Shown: positions 16,767-25,201 of the stretch, piece after piece
Layout of the letters: each line of letters opens with the position of its first letter
Position numbering within the stretch: the stretch's first letter is position 1
Assembly (NCBI GenBank): GCA_030445775.1
Contig: JASUTC010000006.1
Span: forward strand, 1-49,801
DNA from: Thermotogaceae bacterium
GTDB taxonomy: Bacteria > Thermotogota > Thermotogae > MWEM01
Reading direction: 5' to 3'
DNA length: 49,801 nucleotides
The notes under the pieces: generated by a model
Told to the model about the DNA's origin: nothing
The model's database searches: none
The model's input: the letters and a program-made list of their open reading frames with translations, nothing else
Program-made: the position numbers and the translations under genes

Positions 16767-19301
16767 ATGGTTATCAAAAAATTTAAGAAAAACCAAATTT
16801 TTCACATATTGATTCTGATCATACTCCTTATACCCCTGATGGCATTCACCCAGGATGAAAATATCCTACCAGGCCCAGGAGAGATCATGGTGGAAATTTC
16901 AGCAGGGGCTTTTAATTTTTCAGGTAATAACGAAAAGGTAGTATTTTCAGAAGGTGTTGAAATCAAATACGAAGATATAATCATTAATGCCCCTACAATA
17001 ACTGCCTTTTTTGTAAATGAAGATACTGTTGATTATTTTTATGCTGAGTCCTCTGATAGTACCCCTGTTTATCTTTATAAAGATAAAGAAACCTTTACAT
17101 CCAAAAGTCTTAAAGCTTATGTTCAAAAAAAAGCCTATTTTTTGTATGAGCTTCGAGGAACTTACAAAGCAAAAAACGCAAAGGGTAAAAACAAAGAAAT
17201 CATTTTGGCGGCGGAAAAAAGTCGAAGTAAACCGTTCGATGAAAAAAACATTACTGAGGCACAAAAGGGTTATTTAACAACTTGCGAAGAAACAAAACCA
17301 CATTATCGCTTCCAGGCAAACTATATTGTAGTCAAAGAAAGTAATGAAATTATTGCATATGATCTCTTAATGTATATTTACGATATCCCCGTGTTACCTT
17401 ATCCGGTTTACTTTTCATCATTAGAAAGAAAGGCTCAGCCGGTTGAGTCGTCTTTCACTTTTACAGGTTCTTCAGGAATACAAACACACTTGCGATTCAA
17501 TTACTATTCTAAAGATGATGAAATTGGGGCAGTCTTTTTTGATACAGTAGGTGATGGTGATAAAAAAGGGAATACAATAGGTGCTGAAAACAAATTTACA
17601 TTACCTGACGGCAAGACAAGGGTCTATTTTTATGGCCTTCAAAAAACGCAAGAGGATTTCTCCAACCGATCCAATCAATTGAACTTTGAACTGGCTCGAA
17701 AATGGGATGAACAATTCGAATCTTTGTTTTATTTTAACAACAAAATGAGTATTGCAAATGATGAAATAACGAGCAGAAATACGGATTATGGTATAAGTTT
17801 AAAAGGAAAAGTTAATAATTCCCCTTTTTCATTTAATTTACAGAAAAGCGAAGTCCGATCAAAGAGTAAAAATATCAACACTATTACCGCACCTTCTTTT
17901 GCCATCTCAAAAATGGGTTTTAATTTTTTCCCTGAGACCTTCCCGATCAGTTTAAATTTCAAGGATTTAAAATTCAGCGCTGCCAATACATCAGAAGCTT
18001 CTGTTTCTTTTTGGGAAAAATTATCAGAATTGAACTATAATGGACAATATGGGGTTTCATCAGCCTTACCTGAAATTATCATTCGTGATGTGAAATTGGT
18101 GAACGGATTTACAACAGATATCAATTACTCTTTTAAAAGCCAGGAAAAGTATACCGATGATTTTAAAATCGATAATACCTTTACATTACCAAAAATCGGA
18201 TTTAATTGGGAGGATTTTTTTGGTATTAACACCCAATATACAATGAGAGCCGGTTTCTTGCAGAATTATGAAGATAAAGAAGCTTACAGGTATTCGGAAA
18301 ATGTTCTTACCAACCTGAACTTTAACCTATTTTTCTGGAAAAACACCATCACACATGATTATGTTTTTCTTAAGTCAGAAGGTAATACCTCAAGATTTAA
18401 TTATAATAAAGAGAAAAACTTGGTGAATTTCACTTCCATTTTGGATCTCGCCTTCATTTCATCAAAGATTACCGTTAAAACTTCATACGATTTTTTAAAA
18501 GATGAGCAGCGATTATCTAACCCCCAATTGATAACCAATACAGATCTTAAATTACTGGATACTCGCTTTAAAGTTGATACGAAGAGTATTATAGATGCGA
18601 GTGATACGAAATTTTTATCCACTGATTACAGCTTCGCCGTGAATAATACCTATTTTAACAATCAATTGAATTTCGTTTATCTGTATGATCAGGAAATCAA
18701 CATAAGAAAGTTAACGGATTCATTCGGCTTCTCGTTTGGTCCCATAAATAATTTTAAAAAATTCTCATCGAATTTCGAGCTCATCTTTAATTATTATGAA
18801 GAAAATCAGGGATTGGATTTAGATAAACTCACCAATAAAAATTCAATTTCTTTTGGCCAAATTGGTCCGATTAACACTCTGGTGAATAATTTTGACATAC
18901 AAATATTTCCAAAGGAAGAAAAAACAGATCAAAAGATCAACTATATTAAGAATTCTCTGAGTCTCAAATTCGACAAAACCACATTGGGATTTGAAACAAA
19001 GTATTCCAGGTCAAAGAAAATAGATTTTGATTTTTCAGGCAGTTTTGACAAGTTGAATTTGAATTTCGGAACACGTTACGATATGGAGAATAAGAAATTT
19101 GAAACCCTTAAAATAGCCATCCTTAAAGACCTGCATTGTTGGCAAAATGAAACAAGTGTTGAATTTGCCTTAAAAGATCAAGGTGGCCAACAGAAACTCA
19201 CTTTAGACAAATTCTCAACCAGTTTTGCAATCAAACAGTTTCCTGAAAAATTCGTTAAAGTGCAGCCGTTGAAAAAGGAATTCGACTTGGCAATTTTCTA
19301 A
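16767..19301 (+). CDS. LptD/OstA-like outer-membrane beta-barrel protein
   Basis: Probable outer-membrane protein of about 845 residues. The N-terminus is a signal peptide (basic KKFKKNQ, then a strongly hydrophobic stretch ending MAFTQ). The next 110 residues resemble the OstA/LptA-type jellyroll (FSEGVEIKYEDIIINAPTIT...). The remaining 600 are rich in alternating hydrophobic and polar beta-strands and end in phenylalanine (FDLAIF). In Proteobacteria LptD inserts lipopolysaccharide. Thermotogota are not known for classical LPS, so the cargo is uncertain. The ATG at 16767 has GAGAG upstream. A TTG at 16752 has no ribosome binding site. It converges on the HEAT-repeat gene with six bases between stops and no intervening terminator. 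Confidence 0.75.
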   Translation: MVIKKFKKNQIFHILILIILLIPLMAFTQDENILPGPGEIMVEISAGAFNFSGNNEKVVFSEGVEIKYEDIIINAPTITAFFVNEDTVDYFYAESSDSTPVYLYKDKETFTSKSLKAYVQKKAYFLYELRGTYKAKNAKGKNKEIILAAEKSRSKPFDEKNITEAQKGYLTTCEETKPHYRFQANYIVVKESNEIIAYDLLMYIYDIPVLPYPVYFSSLERKAQPVESSFTFTGSSGIQTHLRFNYYSKDDEIGAVFFDTVGDGDKKGNTIGAENKFTLPDGKTRVYFYGLQKTQEDFSNRSNQLNFELARKWDEQFESLFYFNNKMSIANDEITSRNTDYGISLKGKVNNSPFSFNLQKSEVRSKSKNINTITAPSFAISKMGFNFFPETFPISLNFKDLKFSAANTSEASVSFWEKLSELNYNGQYGVSSALPEIIIRDVKLVNGFTTDINYSFKSQEKYTDDFKIDNTFTLPKIGFNWEDFFGINTQYTMRAGFLQNYEDKEAYRYSENVLTNLNFNLFFWKNTITHDYVFLKSEGNTSRFNYNKEKNLVNFTSILDLAFISSKITVKTSYDFLKDEQRLSNPQLITNTDLKLLDTRFKVDTKSIIDASDTKFLSTDYSFAVNNTYFNNQLNFVYLYDQEINIRKLTDSFGFSFGPINNFKKFSSNFELIFNYYEENQGLDLDKLTNKNSISFGQIGPINTLVNNFDIQIFPKEEKTDQKINYIKNSLSLKFDKTTLGFETKYSRSKKIDFDFSGSFDKLNLNFGTRYDMENKKFETLKIAILKDLHCWQNETSVEFALKDQGGQQKLTLDKFSTSFAIKQFPEKFVKVQPLKKEFDLAIF

Positions 19302-19307
19302 TATGAT

Positions 19308-20603
19308 TTAACCGAACAGCTCTATTACCCTTTCGGGTGAAATTCTCAAAAGTGCTCTGGCTGAATGGTTTGTTATCTCAAATTCTTCATATTCATTCTT
19401 GATTATTTTTTCAAGTACATCTGCTGCTTCAGCCAATTTTAATCGTGATGCTATTATCATCGCTTCTTTTCTAACAGAATCATCTTCCAATTGGTTGTCG
19501 ATTGTTGAAAGAATATAATGATAGGCATCTTCAATTTTCAGTCTTCCGATAGCCTTAATAATGGCTTTTCTAACGTGCTTACTATAATCATGAACTAATT
19601 CATCAATTAGTTCAACGAGATAATAATCTAGCATTTTTGTCATTGTTGCAACACAAGCTGCTCGAACTTTCTCATCAGGGTCTTTATACATTGATCTAAT
19701 TGTTTCAACAGTAGACGTTTCGTTTAATTTTGAAAAACCCTTCAGTACCTGAACTCTGATTTCGGGAATCTCATTTTGAGATAAAGAATTAAGAACACCA
19801 ATAACTTTCGCAGGTGCTTCCATATTAATAACAACGTATGGGACAATTAATTTGTCCATCAATTCAGGATCTTGAACTTTTTCCACTTGATTATTAATAA
19901 TTTTTTCAGCAGCCTCTAAGGGGATATCTTTAATTAAACTCAATAAAGAACGACGGTTTTTAAGAGAGTATTTTTTAGAGTCTTCAATAGCTGTTTCAAT
20001 CACTTTTATACAAAATGAAACATCATAAGGTAATAACTTTTTTAAAGCTGTTTTTATTAATAGAAATTCATCCGATTCTTGAATGACTCTTTTTAAAAAA
20101 TCAGGATCATCTGATCTATTAGTTTTGATCATCCAAGCCAATTTTTTAACTTTTGGGTTCAAATCTTCAAAGAGTTTATCTAATCTCTCATCTTCAATTT
20201 CTTCCTCTAAAGTCTTTAAGGTTATATATCTTATTTTTGGTGAATCATTCTGCAAATAGGATTTAATATCGTATTCCGAGGTAAGCCAATAAATAGTTTG
20301 GATCACTTCTTCAACTACTTTTTCCTCAGGATCATCGAGTAAAGGCAGTATTATTTTATAATCGTCACTCACACCATTTTCACGGTAGTATTTTACCGCT
20401 GCTTTTCTGACCAACGGATTGGGATCTTTCAACAATCCCTCCACATTGTTTGAGTGAATTACAAGTTTTATCAGCCCGTTTATAGCTTGTATTCGTACAG
20501 ATGGGCTTAAAGAAGTAAGCAATTCTTCATACTGGACAGAAAATTTTGCCAATCGTTTCTGCTCAAAATTAGAAACAAGTTCTCTCGCTGTTTTATAAGA
20601 CAT
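19308..20603 (-). CDS. HEAT-repeat protein of unknown function
   Basis: A 431-residue cytosolic-looking protein built almost wholly of helical HEAT-like repeats. Repeated units have the form PxVRxxAIxxLxKL and are visible in VRIQAINGLIKL, PLVRKAAVKYYRE, EIRVQVLKGFSKL, KVRAACVATMTKML, HVRKAIIKAIGRL and SVRKEAMIIASRL. There is no signal peptide and no catalytic motif. Such solenoids are usually protein-binding scaffolds. AAAGGAG lies seven bases before the ATG, and it begins 17 bases after ftsW in the same direction. It is the last gene of the long minus-strand block. I do not recognise a specific family, and the link to cell division is only positional. Confidence 0.85.
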   Translation of the reverse strand: MSYKTARELVSNFEQKRLAKFSVQYEELLTSLSPSVRIQAINGLIKLVIHSNNVEGLLKDPNPLVRKAAVKYYRENGVSDDYKIILPLLDDPEEKVVEEVIQTIYWLTSEYDIKSYLQNDSPKIRYITLKTLEEEIEDERLDKLFEDLNPKVKKLAWMIKTNRSDDPDFLKRVIQESDEFLLIKTALKKLLPYDVSFCIKVIETAIEDSKKYSLKNRRSLLSLIKDIPLEAAEKIINNQVEKVQDPELMDKLIVPYVVINMEAPAKVIGVLNSLSQNEIPEIRVQVLKGFSKLNETSTVETIRSMYKDPDEKVRAACVATMTKMLDYYLVELIDELVHDYSKHVRKAIIKAIGRLKIEDAYHYILSTIDNQLEDDSVRKEAMIIASRLKLAEAADVLEKIIKNEYEEFEITNHSARALLRISPERVIELFG

Positions 20604-20620
20604 AAAAACTCCTTTGTGTT

Positions 20621-21766
20621 TTATTTTGCATAATTATCTTTTGGACTTTCGTTTAATGCACTGAGGAAAAAGCCGAAACCGCCTAAAAAAGCCATCATTG
20701 AGCTACCTCCATAACTCACAAAGGGGAGGGTTACGCCGGTGGGGGGAAGTAATCCAAACACAACACCTACGTTGATTACTACTTGCAACATGATTAAATA
20801 AGCGAATGCTACAATAAAGACTTTTGCGGCATTATTGTAGATTCCATTAATTGCGGCTTTTATCAAATTTCTACACATAAAATAATAAAGAAAAAGAAAA
20901 ATGGCCATGCCAACAAAACCTAATTCCTCACCCAATATGGCAAAGATGAAATCTGTAAACTGAACTGGGATAATATATTTGTAATTTCCCATTCCTAAAC
21001 CTTCACCCAATAAACCTCCGGATGAAATTGCCTGCAAACTCACATCCACCTGGCCTTCAGACGTTATTTCCTGACTTAAACCCAGAAATGACTGGATGCG
21101 CTCCATCTGATAAGGCTTCAGTAAATCAAGTTGGAATAACATAACTACGCCAATGATGCACATAATCATAATAAAGACAAAATAGGAAAATTTTAAACCA
21201 CTTATATATAGTACAATCAATCCAATCAAAAAAACGATCATTGAACTGCTTAAATCAGGTTCAACGGCTATCAGCAGAGTGATCATAATGATCCAACCCA
21301 AGGGGATCATTAGTTGTTCCAAAATCCCATTTTGTCTGTTTTCGTTATCTCTAAAAAAATAAGAAGCAAGAAATAAAATGAGAACTATTTTTGCCATTTC
21401 AGAAGGTTGTAGATTCATAACTCCAAAATCAATCCATCTGCTGCTTCCGCCCTGTGCAGGAAAAATAAAAACTGCTAATAATAAAAATACAACACCCACC
21501 ATGTAAAATGGAGCCATTTGCATATGTTTTTGAAATGGTATCAGGGCAATTATAAACATGAAAACTAAACCAATAATGATGTTAATCATTTGTCTGATAA
21601 GATAATAATCAAAATCCATTTCGGGATATTTGTAATAGATGATATAACTGGAACTATAAAGTACCACAATTCCAATAACCATGATAAGAGAAAGAAGATA
21701 AATGATACCCTTATAATTTACCTTTTGCAGTTCTGGTTTTTTCAATTCATCGTTTTCTTGTTGCAA
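20621..21766 (-). CDS. ftsW: SEDS-family peptidoglycan glycosyltransferase FtsW (or RodA)
   Basis: Inner-membrane polymerase that uses lipid II to build glycan strands. 381 residues with about ten membrane segments. SEDS landmarks: GGSSRWIDFG with LQPSEMAK, VEPDLSSS (carrying the catalytic aspartate region), SSGGLLGEGLGMG, FTDFIFAILGEELGF and NVGVVFGLLPPTGVTLPFVSYGGSS. The last two segments are more FtsW-like than RodA-like, but the distinction is not certain. The start is a TTG with TTGGAG five bases upstream. The coding region overlaps the preceding GIY-YIG gene by 25 bases. Its class B PBP partner is not in the window. Confidence 0.9.
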   Translation of the reverse strand: MQQENDELKKPELQKVNYKGIIYLLSLIMVIGIVVLYSSSYIIYYKYPEMDFDYYLIRQMINIIIGLVFMFIIALIPFQKHMQMAPFYMVGVVFLLLAVFIFPAQGGSSRWIDFGVMNLQPSEMAKIVLILFLASYFFRDNENRQNGILEQLMIPLGWIIMITLLIAVEPDLSSSMIVFLIGLIVLYISGLKFSYFVFIMIMCIIGVVMLFQLDLLKPYQMERIQSFLGLSQEITSEGQVDVSLQAISSGGLLGEGLGMGNYKYIIPVQFTDFIFAILGEELGFVGMAIFLFLYYFMCRNLIKAAINGIYNNAAKVFIVAFAYLIMLQVVINVGVVFGLLPPTGVTLPFVSYGGSSMMAFLGGFGFFLSALNESPKDNYAK

Positions 21767-22170
21767 TTATACTCCAATACCTTTCTTATAATTGAGAAAT
21801 AGTCGTCCAAATGATTACTTAAATAAAAAAGATTTGAATCTACTCTTTTACAATCCGTTGCTCCAAATCCTGGAACCGTTTGATAGAAGCTTGATAAAAA
21901 CATGGATAATTCTTCTTCCGTACGTTTAACGCTTGGTAATGCCAATGTCGAGATGACCTTGCCCTTCTCAAGTAATTGATCAACATGCCAATGTTTTTTA
22001 TAGCCACCTTCTTGAAAAGATATATGCCTGTTGATCCTTTGCTTAAGGTTTTTCATCGCAGAACCGACATAGGTGTATAAACCGTTTTGAATAGGATACT
22101 CTTTCCCGGATATTGTCACCACAATATCCTCCGGTATTTCAATAAATAATAAATAACTCCCCTTATTCAT
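21742..22170 (-). CDS. GIY-YIG/COG1833-type small protein
   Basis: A protein of about 142 residues with the pattern of the COG1833 (DUF123) branch of the GIY-YIG superfamily. GLYTYVGSAMKNLKQRINRH gives the Y-x-x-YVGSA core and its conserved arginine, followed by KKHWHVDQLL. The C-terminal GFGATDCKRVDSNLFYL carries the usual GxGxxDC...S.L.. motif. Relatives are found alone or fused to endonuclease III, and their nuclease activity is not well established. Starts at 22182 (GTG), 22176 (ATG) and 22170 (ATG) are all in frame. The last has GTGAG at the best spacing. It overlaps the end of the GlyS frame and the start of ftsW, so it is part of the same message. Confidence 0.8.
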   Translation of the reverse strand: MNKGSYLLFIEIPEDIVVTISGKEYPIQNGLYTYVGSAMKNLKQRINRHISFQEGGYKKHWHVDQLLEKGKVISTLALPSVKRTEEELSMFLSSFYQTVPGFGATDCKRVDSNLFYLSNHLDDYFSIIRKVLEYNCNKKTMN

Positions 22171-25100
22171 TTTCATTCTCACTATTCAGAACAATTTCAC
22201 TAAAATTCCCTAAATTTAGTAAGAAATCGTCCAATGTTTTTAGAAAACCTAAACGGGTTAACTTCAAATCCTCCCTTTCTGACATAACAAAAACATTATC
22301 AAAGTAATTATCAACTGGTTCTCTTAATCCCTTGATTACTTCCAAGGCTGTTTTATAATCGAATCGCTTTAAAGCTTGGTCCACTTCATCTCTTATGTCA
22401 TTAAACTTCTCTTCTAATTGAATTTCTTCATCATGCTCAAACAATCTGGCGTCATAATAATGGGATTTGTGATTTTTACTAATATTATGAATTCTTTCAA
22501 ATATTCGAGTAAGATTGATGAAATCCTCTTGTTTTCTAATATCCATTAGACTTTTTGCGGCAAAGATACATCGAATAGGATTCTTGACAAGATGATGGGT
22601 GGCATTTATCACATCGTAGTCAATATCATTTTCACTGAGAAAAAATTCTATTCTGTTTTTCAATAGATCAACAAAGATGTTGGACAACGTTTGTTTTTTT
22701 TCTTCAGTTAAATTAAAATCATATAAACTCAAAGCAAACAGAAAGAAATAATTAAGATCCATATCCCATTCTCTTGAGATGATTATCTTTAAGCATTTTG
22801 TCAGCGCTCTTCTCAAACCAAAAGGATCTTTTGAACCGCTTGGTATATTGTTAATCAACAAATTCCCGGCAATTGTATCTAAGTTATCCGATAAGGTTGT
22901 TATAGAACCGCATAATGTTTCAGGAGCTTGTTCAACGTATTGTTCTTCAATAGCTTGATAAACATCATACGTCTCCCCGGAAATTTCGGCATAGATTCTC
23001 CCCATAATTCCTTGTAGCTCAGGGAATTCGTAGACCATTTGCGTTGTTAAATCATTTTTCAACAACATACTTGTTTTATGAACTTTTTCTCTTGTCTCTT
23101 CATCTAAATCAAAAATGGAACATATTTCTTTTGAAAGTTTGTCAACTCTAATAACTTTATCAAAAAGCGAGCCCAGTTTATTTTGAAATCCAATATCCTT
23201 TAGTTCTTGAGTTCTTTCTGTAAAAGGTATTTTTAAATCTTCGTGATAATAAAAAAGAGCGTCTTCCAGCCTTGCTTCGATCACCTTACGATAACCTACT
23301 TTTACATTTTTCCGGGAATGTTCTTCATTATCTTGAAAGGAAAGAAAATTAGGAATGATTTTTTCATTTTTTAAGACCGGGAAAGTTCTTTGATGATGCT
23401 TCAACGTTGTTATTAAAACCTCTTTTGGTAGGGCTAAAAATCTCTCGTCATATTTACCTAAAACAGCATTGGGATATTCGGTTATTGCAGTTACTTCATC
23501 AATTAATCCTTCATCAAATGGTACTTGAATGTCATTACCCTGCTCAATTTTTCGGATGTCTTCTATGATTTTATCTTTTCGTATTTTTTGATCCGCATAA
23601 ACGTTGTTTTCCAACATTTTTTCAAAATAAACCTCAGCTGATTCAATATTAACTTTTTTAGTATCTTTGAATCTATGAGCAAATGTTGTTTTAGTTGACG
23701 GAATTCCCATAAAGTTAAACGTTACCAATTCATTGGATAAGATCGATAAAATGCTGTGTATGGGTCTTACAAACTTATATTCACCATTACCCCATCTCAT
23801 GGGTTTTTTAAAATTAAGATTTTCAAGAAAATGAACCAGTTCTTTTTCAAGTATCTTCTTTGTCTTTTCACCCTTAACCGTTCTTTTAATATAACAATAC
23901 TCATTTGAGTTTTCTTCTTGAAAAATGAGGTCATCCTCAGTAGCCTTATTGCCTCTTAAAAAACCCAACAAAGCTTTTGATGGATTTCCTTCTGCATCAA
24001 ATGCAATTTTCTTTGCCGGTCCCCTTTTAACTTCTTCCAGATCGTCTTGCTCCAATGCCATATTATAGATGTAAATACCAAAACGTCTCGCAGCATAAAA
24101 AAAACTCAGCTGATCATGCTTTATCCTTAAGTTATGAAGGAATTTAGAAAAACCTTTCTCGAATTGTTCTTGCAATCCAAATATTTCTGTAGGCGGAATT
24201 TCCTCAGTCACAATTTCAAGAATAAAGTCATTATTTGTCATTATCACAGGTCTCCCTTCAATCTCTTTTTTAAATTTTTTCTCAGGGTTTTTATCCATTA
24301 ATATGAGTTTTAACAAAGGTTTTTTGTCTATTTTTTTAATTTTCTTGTTAGATAAGGCATGATAAATAGAGTTGGCTTTAAATTCTCGTTCATTTTCAAA
24401 AACAACTTGGGTTTTAAATAATCCTTTGATTGATGATAAGAAAAAAATATCACAGCGTTGATTTTGAATATGCTCTGTATCAAGTTGTAAAAATGAATCA
24501 TTCTTACGACCGATATCCTGTATGAAGAGTATTGGGCTGTCATCATTTTCAATGTTAAGATTTAAAAACGATGGCATTACTTCACACGCTTCACTTTTGT
24601 TAAGTATAATCGTATTTATACCACTTTCATTGAAAATCCAACTGATAAGATCTTCTTTTATTTGATTCTTTTTTCCAAAATAATCAAAAACCCCTGAATT
24701 GATTGCATTTGAAAACTTGTGTCTTAATTCACCGTCTTGATTGAGTGATTTGCATTCCTTTCTTTCAGAAGCAAATACAGTGTGAATACCCAGAATGAAT
24801 GCACCTATTACCACAAAAGAATCAGAAACGTTAAAAACTGCAAACCCATTGACATAAACAAAATCAACTACAGCCCCCTTGAAGAGACGATCGATTTGGT
24901 TTCCTAATGCACCGCCAATAATTGATCCAAAGGCAAAAGCTAACCAAGGGGATTGTCTCACGAATTTCAAAGAAACAATAAAAACCATTCCAATGATGAC
25001 GAAAACCAGTGGGATTAGGATATGAGTATACCCTTGAAACATACCAAAAGAGATACCGGTATTGCCGACATTAGTTATCATCAGAAAATTTCCTAAAACC

Positions 25101-25198
25101 TCAATGGTTTCTCCTGGGGAAATTAACTCAACGATAATTTTTTTTGAAAACTGATCTAAAAAAAGAGCAAAGACCAGCCAAAACGACATTAATATCAT
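22163..25198 (-). CDS. lspA-glyS: Fused frame: lipoprotein signal peptidase LspA + unknown segment + glycyl-tRNA synthetase beta subunit GlyS
   Basis: One uninterrupted 1011-codon frame. Residues 1-145 are a complete signal peptidase II: NVGNTGISFGMF, GGALGNQIDRL, and the two catalytic aspartates in VVDFV and FNVSDSF, within four membrane spans. It would cleave prolipoprotein signal peptides. Residues from 320 on are a full-length beta subunit of tetrameric glycyl-tRNA synthetase, starting FILEIVTEEIPP and containing the FAHRFK, HHQRTFPV and DPFGLRRAL landmarks. The roughly 170 residues between are not recognised. A Met at 320 (base 24241) has its own ribosome binding site, so GlyS may be made separately. 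The partner GlyQ is not in the window. The fusion could be real, or the product of an old lost stop or a sequence error. Confidence 0.85.
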   Translation of the reverse strand: MILMSFWLVFALFLDQFSKKIIVELISPGETIEVLGNFLMITNVGNTGISFGMFQGYTHILIPLVFVIIGMVFIVSLKFVRQSPWLAFAFGSIIGGALGNQIDRLFKGAVVDFVYVNGFAVFNVSDSFVVIGAFILGIHTVFASERKECKSLNQDGELRHKFSNAINSGVFDYFGKKNQIKEDLISWIFNESGINTIILNKSEACEVMPSFLNLNIENDDSPILFIQDIGRKNDSFLQLDTEHIQNQRCDIFFLSSIKGLFKTQVVFENEREFKANSIYHALSNKKIKKIDKKPLLKLILMDKNPEKKFKKEIEGRPVIMTNNDFILEIVTEEIPPTEIFGLQEQFEKGFSKFLHNLRIKHDQLSFFYAARRFGIYIYNMALEQDDLEEVKRGPAKKIAFDAEGNPSKALLGFLRGNKATEDDLIFQEENSNEYCYIKRTVKGEKTKKILEKELVHFLENLNFKKPMRWGNGEYKFVRPIHSILSILSNELVTFNFMGIPSTKTTFAHRFKDTKKVNIESAEVYFEKMLENNVYADQKIRKDKIIEDIRKIEQGNDIQVPFDEGLIDEVTAITEYPNAVLGKYDERFLALPKEVLITTLKHHQRTFPVLKNEKIIPNFLSFQDNEEHSRKNVKVGYRKVIEARLEDALFYYHEDLKIPFTERTQELKDIGFQNKLGSLFDKVIRVDKLSKEICSIFDLDEETREKVHKTSMLLKNDLTTQMVYEFPELQGIMGRIYAEISGETYDVYQAIEEQYVEQAPETLCGSITTLSDNLDTIAGNLLINNIPSGSKDPFGLRRALTKCLKIIISREWDMDLNYFFLFALSLYDFNLTEEKKQTLSNIFVDLLKNRIEFFLSENDIDYDVINATHHLVKNPIRCIFAAKSLMDIRKQEDFINLTRIFERIHNISKNHKSHYYDARLFEHDEEIQLEEKFNDIRDEVDQALKRFDYKTALEVIKGLREPVDNYFDNVFVMSEREDLKLTRLGFLKTLDDFLLNLGNFSEIVLNSENENE
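24239..24257 (-). promoter_or_regulatory. Internal ribosome binding site and ATG at the GlyS domain start
   Basis: On the minus strand GAAGGGAG stands ten bases before an in-frame ATG (24241-24239) that falls three codons before the conserved GlyS N-terminus. Out-of-frame TGATAA directly precedes and overlaps the ATG, as if an upstream gene once stopped there. This supports separate initiation of GlyS. Confidence 0.6.
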
Positions 25199-25201
25199 CT
25201 T

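Noticed and set aside
17017-17277. 86-codon frame inside the LptD-like gene
   Set aside because: It is an out-of-frame shadow rich in Lys and Phe, without a ribosome binding site or family resemblance.
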